A stretch of 64,000 bases of DNA from an uncultured Pseudomonadota bacterium (GTDB lineage: Bacteria > Pseudomonadota > Gammaproteobacteria > CAJXQU01). The stretch's first letter is position 1. Every line of letters begins with the position of its first letter. The position numbers and the translations under genes are program-made. The stretch is taken from the NCBI GenBank assembly GCA_913058255.1, contig CAJXQU010000001.1, positions 310,001-374,000 on the forward strand, read 5' to 3'. Positions 18,619-27,468 of this stretch are shown in pieces. The notes beneath the pieces were generated by a model. It made no database searches, was not told the DNA's origin, and worked only from the letters and a program-made list of their open reading frames with translations.

Positions 18619-19405
18619 TTTGTTCCCTCACTTGATGCCAGGATTGTAGTGTAGTGATTAGATCTTTATCAATAGCACTGCTTGCTACGAGTACTTGATG
18701 AGTAAATCCCTTTTGTTTTGCATATTTTGCAACACGATCACTAACCGTCAGTAATGGTGTTGATAAAAGCTGCTGTTGGTTATTTTCGCCCAGTATAGCA
18801 AACAAATTATCCAATCCTGCAATACTGGTCACAATGATGATATCGAGTTTTTTTTGATGCCAATGAGCTTCAATTATAGCGGGATCGGAGTTTGCGGCTT
18901 GGCGCTGATAAACTTCAGCATAATCTACGGTTTTAGCCCCCCGTAGATTTAAACCTTTGGCTAATGTATCGCTGCCGCCTTGGCCTCTGAAAATAAGGAC
19001 TTTTTTGTTTTGTAGTGATGCCTCAGTAAAGTCAGGCATGGTTAGCAGTCCTTCGCTTGACGCTATTTCAGGAACGTGGACATTGGTTACCCTAGCTTGC
19101 GTAAGAGCGCTAGCGGTCGACTTCCCCACCGCGTAAACATTTAATCCTCTAAGGGTTTTATGGTTCTCAGAAAGCGCGGCCAAGCCATAACTTACGGCAT
19201 TAATGCTGATGAAAATGATGAGATCATAAGTATTGATCTTGGTAAGAAACTGTTGGGTTTTTGCGGATGGTTCAATCGGTTGAATATGTAATGCAGGCCA
19301 AGCAATCGCATGACCACCGCTATTTTCGATTGCCGTAGAAAGTCCACTGGCTTGATCGGCGGGACGAGTGACGACAACCCAAAGATCTTGAAGAGAAGTA
19401 TCCAA
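18611..19405 (-). CDS. hemD: Uroporphyrinogen-III synthase
   Basis: 264 residues starting with TTG one base after the hemC stop. The two-lobed HemD fold is suggested by VVTRPADQASGL at the N-terminus, LNVYAVGKSTASAL in the middle and VSDRVAKYAKQKGF late; HemD sequences diverge widely, so the operon context (hemC upstream, hemX downstream) is important. It cyclises hydroxymethylbilane to uroporphyrinogen III. Confidence 0.92.
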   Translation of the reverse strand: MDTSLQDLWVVVTRPADQASGLSTAIENSGGHAIAWPALHIQPIEPSAKTQQFLTKINTYDLIIFISINAVSYGLAALSENHKTLRGLNVYAVGKSTASALTQARVTNVHVPEIASSEGLLTMPDFTEASLQNKKVLIFRGQGGSDTLAKGLNLRGAKTVDYAEVYQRQAANSDPAIIEAHWHQKKLDIIIVTSIAGLDNLFAILGENNQQQLLSTPLLTVSDRVAKYAKQKGFTHQVLVASSAIDKDLITTLQSWHQVREQNE

Positions 19406-19406
19406 A

Positions 19407-20330
19407 TTAGTGACTCAATTCATCCAAAATCCGGTCAGCACCACGTGCAAGCAGATCTTCAGCAAGGGAAATCCCCAGTTTTTCAGCATCATCTCGGTGG
19501 CCTGTGACTTCACCACGGATAATGCGGCTACCATCAACCTCGCCAACTAAGGCTCTGATCAGAATTTGATCACCCGTTAGCTCAGAGAAGCCTGCGATAG
19601 GAACCTGGCAGCCTCCGAATAAACGGCGGTTGACTGCGCGTTCTGCCAGTAGCCGTGTATGGGTATCTTTGTGATCAAGTGGCGAGATCAGCGATAGCGT
19701 TTTTTCATCCCCAGCGCGACATTGGATGCCTATTGCTCCTTGACCGATGGCGGGAAGTAAAGTGTCACTATCAATGAAGTGGCTGATCTTGTGTTCTAGT
19801 CCTAGCCTGATCACGCCGGCTGCAGCAAGAATAATAGCATCGTACTCATCATTCTCGAGTTTTCTTAGGCGAGTTCCAACATTGCCGCGTAGATCTAAGA
19901 TATTAAGATCAGGCCGTAGGTTTTTTATTTGACACTGGCGACGTAAGCTGGAGGTTCCTACTCGAGCACCTTCAGAAAGATCGGTTATTGATGCGGTTGG
20001 TTGGTTAGCGAGCAAAACATCGCGAGGATCTTCCCTTTGCAAAATTATCGGCAGATCCAAACCCTCCGGCATCTCGACAGTGACGTCTTTCATGGAATGT
20101 ACTGCGATATCTGCTCTTTCTTCTAGCAGAGCAACTTCCAACTCTTTGACAAACAAGCCTTTCCCACCAATTTTCGCGAGGGGGGAATCCAGAATTTTAT
20201 CGCCTTGAGTTTGTATGCCGATCAATTCGACAGTCAGATTGTCATGCCTGTTCAACAAGAGATCACGAACATGTTCAGCTTGCCACATGGCTAAAGGACT
20301 TTTTCGGGTGACTATCTTTAGTGTTTTCAT
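19407..20330 (-). CDS. hemC: Porphobilinogen deaminase (hydroxymethylbilane synthase)
   Basis: 307 residues. [17 protein letters not shown] opens the protein, the substrate-binding RREDPRD-like motif appears as [11 protein letters not shown], with [10 protein letters not shown] and the cofactor-attaching cysteine in FGGCQVPIA. It polymerises four porphobilinogen units to hydroxymethylbilane. First gene of hemCDXY; the promoter should lie upstream of 20330 within a long intergenic region. Confidence 0.97.
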   Translation of the reverse strand: MKTLKIVTRKSPLAMWQAEHVRDLLLNRHDNLTVELIGIQTQGDKILDSPLAKIGGKGLFVKELEVALLEERADIAVHSMKDVTVEMPEGLDLPIILQREDPRDVLLANQPTASITDLSEGARVGTSSLRRQCQIKNLRPDLNILDLRGNVGTRLRKLENDEYDAIILAAAGVIRLGLEHKISHFIDSDTLLPAIGQGAIGIQCRAGDEKTLSLISPLDHKDTHTRLLAERAVNRRLFGGCQVPIAGFSELTGDQILIRALVGEVDGSRIIRGEVTGHRDDAEKLGISLAEDLLARGADRILDELSH

Positions 20331-20569
20331 ACCGACATGCTACGAATTGATGGACTCGGTCGCAACTGAAATTTACAATATATTTTGTAAGGGAGTTATT
20401 ATAAAGCAGGCGGCGTTAAGTTTAGCAGCTTTCGTAAGGCCCAGACCCGGAAGGTAAATCTATGATTTTTTATGGTTTTACATTACAATAGGACACAATT
20501 TCTAGGGAAGAAATTCTAGGATGGAAAAGGCATTACTTTGAGACATAAGTAAGCGTTAGCAGGATAGGC

Positions 20570-20908
20570 ATGATGCCAAGATACAATAAGGAATTAAGTC
20601 AGATCAGTTTTTCTGTTGATCAAGCTCATCTCCATATCTAAGGTTTAACCTATCTCTTGGGAAACGACTCAATATTAATGATGCATTCTCTTGAGCGCGA
20701 GGGAGTACTTCATAATGATAGCTTTCTGTGAACCTTGTCACACAAGGCAGCGGAACCTCTGCTTTGGGCATCAGTCATAATAAGTAATGCAGCGTTAGAG
20801 TCTTTTATCGATGATGAGAGGCTTAGAGGACAAGTGAAGCGTTGTTTTTGTATATTGATTCCTTGTACAAGGAAAACGCGAACAATAAAGAGTCCTTTAA
20901 TTATCTAA
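20570..20908 (+). pseudogene. Possible decayed small ORF in hemC/PEP-CTERM intergenic region
   Basis: The gap 20331-20975 holds no intact gene. One plus-strand frame from ATG 20570 to TAA 20908 is protein-like over 112 codons, with only two internal stops (20639-20641 and 20729-20731). The last segment reads KAAEPLLWASVIISNAALE and ESFIDDERLRGQVKR. By chance about six stops would be expected in this base composition. I do not recognise a family, and it may be coincidence. The rest of the gap shows only short TCTAGGATG repeats (near 20515 and 20912). Confidence 0.22.
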
Positions 20909-20975
20909 AAATCTAGGATGAAAAAATTTTAGAGTATTCATACAAAACCATCCCAATATGGAGGGGAAGTAAAAT

Positions 20976-22427
20976 ATGAAAAATGTAGTGTACATATCAA
21001 TACCACTTCTTATGCTGGCGTCATTAAATCTTCAGGCAGTGGCTGTCATTGAAGTAGTCGATCCGCTTTCTCCGAATAACACGGTTTATCGGCAGCAGAA
21101 CATTACATTACCAGCGGTAGGAACAACAATTTCTGAAGCCTCGTCCGGGCTTGATTTAACTCGACGAACGAACGCCGGTGTTGTTGGTTCAAGACACGAG
21201 TATTCTCGGTTTGATCCGTACAACACTAATCAATCGATGATCTTACTGAATGGCGATGGTGGTCGATCCGGTGTCTACGGTACACAGACATCCGGCGCTT
21301 ATAATGATGCGAGTAATCTGATTACGACTCTTTCTGTTACCGAAGCTCGTTGGGACAGAAATAATTCGAACAAGCTTTGGGGTTTTTCTGAGTCTTCCAT
21401 AAAAACGGTAGACTTCAGTTCTGGTGCTCCAATTGAAACGGTCGTTAAGAACTTTTCACAAGATAGTAACCTGACGGCAAAGTTAGGCTACAGCAACTTT
21501 ATTATCACGATGAATGATGAAGGAGAGGCATCTTACAATAATAAAACTTGGGCTTTCTTAGCTAAAGAACAGGACGGTGCTGGGCGTGAGCATATCGTTA
21601 CGTGGGATAGCCAAAGCCAGCAGGTTCTTGGAACTTATGAACTCACCGCCAGAGAAAAGGATAATATCGACTGGGTTGGAATGTCAGCTAAGGGAAATTA
21701 TGTATTAGTGGGTGGTTTGGATTATGCGGCAAATGAAGCGACGCAAAATATCACAGGCCTGACAATGGCGAGCACCGACTTATCAAGATTCCATCGCTTG
21801 GATTACACCACAGCACATGCTGACGTGACCTTGGATAGTAATGGTAATGAAGTTGTCGTTATGCAAAACACACGTACTGATAATATTGACATCATTCCTG
21901 TTGATTGGGATACAAAGGCCATTACCGAGATCCCACTCTCTGGCGAAGATGCTTATGCAGGCACAAATCGTACAGCGATAGTTGATCTGAATTATGACGA
22001 TAACTCCGATATTGGCTTTAACGGTGGCGTGCATATTTCGGGTAACTTTGATGGCTACGCGCTAATTAGTACAACCATTGATGCGGGCATTGCAGAAGAA
22101 AATTGGCTGGATCGTTCAATCATTCTAGTAGAGCTAAATGCAGACGATCCTACAACAGTTTTTTTATCGAAAATTTATAATACGACAGAAGAATATTGGC
22201 AAGAAACACACGGCACGATCTCGAACGATGGTACGAAAGTTCTTTGGGCAGCCAACTGGGATAATGTCGGTGATGGTGGTGACTTTGATAACTTCTTACT
22301 TGAGTTGGATATCACTAGTCTTGATCTTGCTAATGTCGGAAGTGTTCCTTTACCTGGAGCTGTCTATTTGATGGGAAGTGCCTTGGTTGGCTTATTTGGC
22401 TTCAGTCGAAAAAGAAAAAAACAATAA
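20976..22427 (+). CDS. PEP-CTERM (VPLPG-type) secreted protein
   Basis: 483 residues. A signal peptide (MKNVVYISIPLLMLASLNLQ, ends near residue 22) and a long beta-rich Asn/Asp/Thr-rich body that looks propeller-like. The C-terminus is a sorting tag: VPLPGA, a hydrophobic helix YLMGSALVGLFGF and the basic end SRKRKKQ. This VPLPG variant of PEP-CTERM is processed by exosortases in exopolysaccharide-producing Gram-negatives. No exosortase is in the window. GGAGGGGAAG gives a strong ribosome binding site. Exact function unknown; it is probably cell-surface or matrix associated. Confidence 0.82.
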   Translation: MKNVVYISIPLLMLASLNLQAVAVIEVVDPLSPNNTVYRQQNITLPAVGTTISEASSGLDLTRRTNAGVVGSRHEYSRFDPYNTNQSMILLNGDGGRSGVYGTQTSGAYNDASNLITTLSVTEARWDRNNSNKLWGFSESSIKTVDFSSGAPIETVVKNFSQDSNLTAKLGYSNFIITMNDEGEASYNNKTWAFLAKEQDGAGREHIVTWDSQSQQVLGTYELTAREKDNIDWVGMSAKGNYVLVGGLDYAANEATQNITGLTMASTDLSRFHRLDYTTAHADVTLDSNGNEVVVMQNTRTDNIDIIPVDWDTKAITEIPLSGEDAYAGTNRTAIVDLNYDDNSDIGFNGGVHISGNFDGYALISTTIDAGIAEENWLDRSIILVELNADDPTTVFLSKIYNTTEEYWQETHGTISNDGTKVLWAANWDNVGDGGDFDNFLLELDITSLDLANVGSVPLPGAVYLMGSALVGLFGFSRKRKKQ

Positions 22428-22468
22428 GACTCTCTAAATGCTTTGATGAGATAGGTTTGTATCCACAG

Positions 22469-22550
22469 GATGTGAGTTTAATCATATATTTTAACCTGTC
22501 TTGTCAAAGTGTTGATAATAAGAAGAAGTATTATCTTGATGTGAGTTTAA
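22469..22550 (+). repeat. 13-bp direct repeat in intergenic gap
   Basis: GATGTGAGTTTAA occurs at 22469-22481 and exactly again at 22538-22550, 69 bp apart, between the PEP-CTERM gene and the membrane-protein gene. The gap 22428-22802 holds no other supported feature. The copies could be regulator sites or chance. Confidence 0.35.
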
Positions 22551-22802
22551 GAGCTGCTTATGGATGAGCGGGATGTTTAAATGTAATGAATTACGGAAGC
22601 TTCCACGAGCAGTTCAATGCTCGCGATCTCGTCATTTTAATTTCCTTCGATTAAACCAAACTGAAACCTCAGAGTTTTGAGTTAAAATTTTTCTGATCTT
22701 GCTGAATTTTACTCTTCACAAAATCAAAAATAGAATAAAGACATGCTAGACTCCGTTGGCAATGGAAAAAATAGCGTATTAACGGTTAGTGGAATAATTA
22801 TA

Positions 22803-24044
22803 ATGAAAACAGAAACCACCCCCAGGTTTTGGGTGCAGCCTTTGTTCGTTCTGTATTTTTTGCTATTTACAGTTTTTTTGTTCATGCAAGCTATGAATAA
22901 CCCAGCGAATAATTGGGATATGCTCGGCTACGCTGGATCGGTTAAAAGTTTCGAGACAGATGATAAACAGGAAATCCATGACTATGCTTTCTCTGAGCTT
23001 GAGAAATATGTTGACGCCGAGAAATTTCAAGAATTAACCTCGGAAAGTGATTATCGCAAAACGGTTTATGCTGATCCTGAATCTTTCAGGCAGGTTCTTC
23101 CTTGGTATCAAATTCGTCCTATTTATACAGGAGCGATGTACGTTCTCACCAAGCTTGGAGTGAATGTTTATAAGGCCAGTTATATTGTTTCAGCTACTGG
23201 AGTCGTTCTTGGTTTATGGGTTTTTTATTTCGCTTTCCGTCCTTATATAGCGCCGGTGTTTTGGTTTGCGCTGCCTTTTTTCATCGTTTTAAATGATGCT
23301 GTCAGAATCGCACGGTTCAGCAGTCCTGATTCATTGGCATTTCTATGGGTTGCTATACTGAGTTATTTTTTCATACGACGTCAGCGATTGTTCCTCTGGT
23401 TATTACCCTTATCGATCATTGTACGAACCGATCTTATTTTTATGGTGGGGTTATTTTTAGTTTACTTATTTTGGTTTTATTCGGTAGAGAAGCGTAAGAC
23501 ATTGAAGATGAAAAAGGGATTTCGTCTAGTTAGGAGTCAAAGAGGAAAAGTTGTTATAGCATCTGTAGCTTCCCTTGGCATTTATCTCGTTGTGAATTTA
23601 ATTTTTGGAAATTATGGATGGGCCACAGTTTTCCACCTAATGTTTGTTTCTCGACTAAACTACCCGGCAGATATGGTGGTTCATGTAGAGCTTATTCAAT
23701 ATGTTAGCGCGTTGAAACATGGTCTGCCGAGTATGTTACAGAATAATGCTTTTGATCTTTTTGTTGGGATTTTTATTGTGATGCTTGGGTTGTTGTTGAA
23801 ATTAAAACAGCTGCGAGGAGGTTTTAAAAATCTTATGGCGGAACGTATTAACGCCTTAATGCTCATATCATTCTTATTTATAATTGCTCACTACCTTGTG
23901 TTTCCTGAAGATGACTCGCGCTTTTTTGTCGCGCAATACATGATAGGTTTGCTTAGCTTTTTAGCATTATTAACACGAGTTAGTGATATAGATCCAACGG
24001 AAGAACAAAAGCTGAGAAGAAATTACCCTGAACGCATGAAGTGA
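22803..24044 (+). CDS. GT-C-like polytopic membrane protein
   Basis: 413 residues from ATG 22803; an in-frame ATG at 22743 would add 20 polar residues ahead of the first helix and is less likely. About ten hydrophobic segments. The first extracytoplasmic loop carries NNWDMLGYAG, resembling the acidic loop-1 motif of GT-C glycosyltransferases that use polyprenyl-linked sugars, and a conserved-looking RFSSPDSLAFLW occurs between later helices. The family is not recognised with certainty. Surface glycosylation beside a PEP-CTERM protein would be plausible, but is inference. Confidence 0.65.
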   Translation: MKTETTPRFWVQPLFVLYFLLFTVFLFMQAMNNPANNWDMLGYAGSVKSFETDDKQEIHDYAFSELEKYVDAEKFQELTSESDYRKTVYADPESFRQVLPWYQIRPIYTGAMYVLTKLGVNVYKASYIVSATGVVLGLWVFYFAFRPYIAPVFWFALPFFIVLNDAVRIARFSSPDSLAFLWVAILSYFFIRRQRLFLWLLPLSIIVRTDLIFMVGLFLVYLFWFYSVEKRKTLKMKKGFRLVRSQRGKVVIASVASLGIYLVVNLIFGNYGWATVFHLMFVSRLNYPADMVVHVELIQYVSALKHGLPSMLQNNAFDLFVGIFIVMLGLLLKLKQLRGGFKNLMAERINALMLISFLFIIAHYLVFPEDDSRFFVAQYMIGLLSFLALLTRVSDIDPTEEQKLRRNYPERMK

Positions 24045-24051
24045 TCTGAAG

Positions 24052-24098
24052 TACAAAAATGCAGACCGAAAACCAGTCTGTGTTTTTATTTTTGTACA
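24052..24098. terminator. Bidirectional terminator between membrane protein gene and ruvA
   Basis: CAGAC (24062-24066) pairs with GTCTG (24076-24080); flanking A and T tracts extend the stem and provide T runs on both strands. It overlaps the ruvA 3' end and serves two convergent genes. Confidence 0.65.
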
Positions 24099-24685
24099 GA
24101 GTTTTTTAAAGCTAAACGAATAATTTCTTCGCTGCTTAAGCCTTCTATATTTAGTTGGCTGATAGACTTACTTGCTTCCTGTGGCTTAAACCCTAATGAA
24201 ACCAAAGCACTGATCGCATCACTTTCCGCGGATGAAGCCATCGGTGTGCTAAATGCCCCCGAGACTGTTAATTTAACTTCCCAATCATCAAGCTTATCAC
24301 GCATTTCAACGATCAATCGTTCCGCAGTTTTCTTACCAATACCAGGTAGTTTGATCAGCCGGGCAGTGTCATTATCATGAATGCAGTTTGCAAAATCTTG
24401 TGCTTCAATTCCTGAGAGAATAGTTAACGCCATTTTTGCTCCAACACCGTTGACCTTGATCAGAGTGCGAAATAGGCGACGCTCTTCTTCAGTATAAAAG
24501 CCATATAACAACTGAGCATCTTCACGTACAACTAAATGTGTAAAAAGCCGTAGTTTTTGATCAACCTCAGGAAGTTTATAAAAGGTTGTCATCGGTGCTT
24601 CGACTTCATAACCAACGCCGTTGACATCGAGCAGTAATTGCGGCGGTTGTTTTTCTAGCAAGATCCCTGTGAGTCGTCCGATCAT
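24086..24685 (-). CDS. ruvA: Holliday junction DNA helicase subunit RuvA
   Basis: 199 residues. An N-terminal OB domain ([15 protein letters not shown]), two helix-hairpin-helix units ([18 protein letters not shown] and [20 protein letters not shown], each under 20 residues) and a C-terminal RuvB-contacting domain. It binds Holliday junctions as a tetramer and loads RuvB. It lies 13 bp after ruvC. Unusually, ruvB does not follow; the next gene is convergent. Confidence 0.97.
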   Translation of the reverse strand: MIGRLTGILLEKQPPQLLLDVNGVGYEVEAPMTTFYKLPEVDQKLRLFTHLVVREDAQLLYGFYTEEERRLFRTLIKVNGVGAKMALTILSGIEAQDFANCIHDNDTARLIKLPGIGKKTAERLIVEMRDKLDDWEVKLTVSGAFSTPMASSAESDAISALVSLGFKPQEASKSISQLNIEGLSSEEIIRLALKNSVQK

Positions 24686-24698
24686 AAGTATTTTCCGC

Positions 24699-25214
24699 TT
24701 AGGCCAGTTGTTTTGTTAGTAAGATAGTTTGACGAGAGTGAGCATGGCAAAGTGCAGCAGCTAACGCATCGGCCTGATCTTCTTGTGGAGGTTCACTCAG
24801 CAGCAACAGCATTCTAATCATATGTTGAACCTGAGTTTTGTCGGCATGACCACGCCCGACAGTCGCTTGCTTGATCCGGTTAGGGGTGTACTCAAAGACA
24901 TCAACATCACCCTGCATCGCCGCGACCATTGCGGCTCCCCTCGCCTGGCCGAGCTTAAGTGCAGAGTCAGCATTTTTGTTCATAAAGACCTTTTCAATGG
25001 CCAGCTCGTCAGGGTGGTATTGATGGACGATATCGGTGATACCTTCAAAGATCTCTCTTAGACGTATTGGAAAATCAGCATTTTTGGTGGTTTTTATACA
25101 GCCGCTATGAACGTGTGTGTTTTTTTGTCCGAGGACATCGATGATCCCAAACCCGGTAAACCGTGAACCGGGGTCAATACCCAGAATTCTGACTGGTGAA
25201 GTATCAGGCTTCAA
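24699..25214 (-). CDS. ruvC: Holliday junction resolvase RuvC
   Basis: 171 residues starting with TTG overlapping the yebC stop (TTGA). [14 protein letters not shown] gives the first catalytic aspartate, LAIEKVF the glutamate, and [10 protein letters not shown] with [13 protein letters not shown] the remaining acidic residues. It cleaves Holliday junctions with RuvAB. Confidence 0.97.
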   Translation of the reverse strand: MKPDTSPVRILGIDPGSRFTGFGIIDVLGQKNTHVHSGCIKTTKNADFPIRLREIFEGITDIVHQYHPDELAIEKVFMNKNADSALKLGQARGAAMVAAMQGDVDVFEYTPNRIKQATVGRGHADKTQVQHMIRMLLLLSEPPQEDQADALAAALCHAHSRQTILLTKQLA

Positions 25215-25957
25215 CCCAGTTGTTCCAGTATCTCATCGCTGATTTCGGCATTAGAATAAACTTCCTGCACGTCGTCCAGATCTTCCAACATATCGGTGAG
25301 TTTTATCATGGTTTCTGCTTGGCTGGCAGTTAGCTCTACAGAGGTTGATGCTCGTTGTGTGACTTCAGCCATATCTGCTATTAGTTCGGCTTGATCTAAT
25401 GCATCTTTTACAGCACCGAACGCTTCAGGAGAAGTGACGACTTCGATAGAACCACCATCTTCAACCACAACATCATCTGCACCGCCTTCTAATGCAGCTT
25501 CCATCACCGCATCTTCATCAGCACCGGGAGCAAAGCTGATTACGCCGATTTTGCTGAATAAGTATGAAACTGATCCGTCAGTGCCCATATTGCCACCCAT
25601 TTTAGAAAAGGCATGACGTACTTCAGCGACCGTTCGGTTCTTGTTATCCGTCATGCAATCAACCATAACAGCTACGCCACCAGGGCCATATCCTTCGTAG
25701 CGGGTCTCTTCCATGTTATCGGCTTCATCATTACCAGCACCACGTTTAACAGCACGTTCGATGGTGTCCTTCGTCATGTTTTGAGACAGAGCAGCATCGA
25801 TGGCTGCACGTAGGCGTGGGTTACTGTTTGAATCTTCTCCGCCCATTCTTGCAGCGACGGTGATTTCGCGGATCAGTTTTGTGAAAATTTTCCCGCGTTT
25901 CGCATCTTGACGACCTTTGCGGTGTTTGATATTTGCCCATTTACTATGACCAGCCAT
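25211..25957 (-). CDS. yebC: YebC/PmpR family transcription/translation factor
   Basis: 248 residues, the standard length, starting [19 protein letters not shown]. The three-domain YebC fold is indicated by [16 protein letters not shown] and the acidic C-terminal half. The order yebC-ruvC-ruvA is widely conserved. YebC proteins act in translation of difficult motifs and as DNA-binding regulators in some species. Probable first gene of this operon. Confidence 0.96.
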   Translation of the reverse strand: MAGHSKWANIKHRKGRQDAKRGKIFTKLIREITVAARMGGEDSNSNPRLRAAIDAALSQNMTKDTIERAVKRGAGNDEADNMEETRYEGYGPGGVAVMVDCMTDNKNRTVAEVRHAFSKMGGNMGTDGSVSYLFSKIGVISFAPGADEDAVMEAALEGGADDVVVEDGGSIEVVTSPEAFGAVKDALDQAELIADMAEVTQRASTSVELTASQAETMIKLTDMLEDLDDVQEVYSNAEISDEILEQLG

Positions 25958-26006
25958 GTGTTCCTCTGCTTACCGTGTTAATTGTGGGCGAATTGTAACA
26001 CTGTAA

Positions 26007-26033
26007 CCCGATCTCACTAAAGATGAGATCGGG
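26007..26033 (-). terminator. Perfect 10-bp hairpin after PPi-phosphofructokinase gene
   Basis: CCCGATCTCA (26007-26016) and TGAGATCGGG (26024-26033) form a perfect stem with a 7-nt loop between the phosphofructokinase stop and the yebC start. There is no T run on the minus strand, so it may act as a terminator or a processing/attenuation hairpin. Confidence 0.5.
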
Positions 26034-26067
26034 ATTTTGTATTGTTTGAATGTGATTTACTAGTCGA

Positions 26068-27333
26068 TCAAGCTATGTCGAAAGTAGTCTTTAGCTTTTT
26101 AGCAACCGACTCATTCTTAAGTTCAACATAGTTGGGCAGACCATTTTTGAATGGAGGATAATCCTCACCTTCGATCAAAGGCTGTAGATAGCGACGACAT
26201 TCCTCAGTGATACCGAAACCATCTTCTGTGATGTATTCAGGAGGCATCATTTTCTCAACATTGGCGACATCAGCTAAAAGAGCCTCACCAATTTCCCATT
26301 GATAAGGCTCATCAGAGGTTCTGACGATGGCTGGCATAACGGCATTTTTGCCAGCCAAAGCGAACTCAACGGCTGCACGGCCGACAGCGTAAGCTTGGTC
26401 AACATCGGTTTTTGACGCAATGTGGCGGGCCGCACGTTGCAGGTAGTCGGCGACCGCCCAGTGATATTTATAACCTAGAGCACCTTTTACGATTTCAGCA
26501 ATAACAGGTGCAACACCACCTAATTGAGCATGACCAAAGGCATCTTTACCGCCGGCTTCGGCAAGGAATACACCATCAGTATTGCTGAGGCCTTCAGATA
26601 CGACGATGGCGCAGTAACCGAATTTTTTCACGCATTCATCAACACGTGCTAGAAATTTCTCCTGATCGAAAACGACTTCAGGGAAAAGAATGATATGCGG
26701 TGAATCACCTTCTTTTTCAGCCGCTAATGCACCAGCTGCTGCGATCCAGCCGGCATGACGACCCATGACTTCCATGACGAAAACTTTGGTTGAGGTTTTA
26801 GCCATTGAGGCGACGTCAAAACCTGCTTCACGGATAGAGACCGCGACATATTTCGCCACAGAACCAAAGCCTGGGCAGTTATCAGTAATAGGTAGATCGT
26901 TATCAACAGTCTTGGGAACACCGATACAAGTGATCGGATAACCCAACTTTTTGCTCATAAGAGCCATTTTATGTGATGTATCTTGCGAGTCACCACCACC
27001 GTTATAGAAAAAGTAACCAATATTATGTGCTTTGAAGACTTCAATGATACGCTCGTACTCAGCTGTGCTCTGTTCAATCGGTTTGAGTTTGTAACGGCAT
27101 GATCCAAATGCGCCAGAAGGCGTGTGACGTAAGGCTGCAATATCTTCGTCAGATTCTAAAGAGGTATCGATCAGATCTTCTGTCAACGCACCGATGATGC
27201 CATTTCGGCCGGCATAAACGGTACCGATTTTGTCGCTATTTTCGCGTGCAGCTTGGATAACACCGCAAGCCGAAGCGTTAATGACAGCAGTTACACCACC
27301 TGATTGTGCATAAAATGCGTTTTTCTTGGTCAT
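26068..27333 (-). CDS. pfp: Pyrophosphate-dependent 6-phosphofructokinase
   Basis: 421 residues. GGGDS (112-116) places Asp115 where ATP enzymes have Gly104, and PKTVDND (140-146) places Lys141 where they have Gly124; this Asp/Lys pair marks pyrophosphate-using enzymes. GRHAGWIAAA and the fructose-6-phosphate-binding region are present. It interconverts fructose 6-phosphate and fructose 1,6-bisphosphate with pyrophosphate, so it can run in both glycolytic and gluconeogenic directions. PPi-PFKs are typical of methylotrophs. Single-gene unit with a hairpin at its end. Confidence 0.92.
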   Translation of the reverse strand: MTKKNAFYAQSGGVTAVINASACGVIQAARENSDKIGTVYAGRNGIIGALTEDLIDTSLESDEDIAALRHTPSGAFGSCRYKLKPIEQSTAEYERIIEVFKAHNIGYFFYNGGGDSQDTSHKMALMSKKLGYPITCIGVPKTVDNDLPITDNCPGFGSVAKYVAVSIREAGFDVASMAKTSTKVFVMEVMGRHAGWIAAAGALAAEKEGDSPHIILFPEVVFDQEKFLARVDECVKKFGYCAIVVSEGLSNTDGVFLAEAGGKDAFGHAQLGGVAPVIAEIVKGALGYKYHWAVADYLQRAARHIASKTDVDQAYAVGRAAVEFALAGKNAVMPAIVRTSDEPYQWEIGEALLADVANVEKMMPPEYITEDGFGITEECRRYLQPLIEGEDYPPFKNGLPNYVELKNESVAKKLKTTFDIA

Positions 27334-27468
27334 GCTATGAGAAACTCCTTAGGGTTTGATTTGTTGGTAAATAAATGACTGAATTATGTAATAATTTTAC
27401 CTTGCATTGCTAATGAGTGAAAATGTCCGAGTGTAAACAATTGAACCCTGAACATTGTTAGTGTTTCG

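Noticed and set aside
20331-20975. Sigma-54 (-24/-12) promoter before the PEP-CTERM gene
   Set aside because: I looked for TGGCAC-N5-TTGC-like elements, as reported for some PEP-CTERM systems, and found no convincing match here or before 33224.
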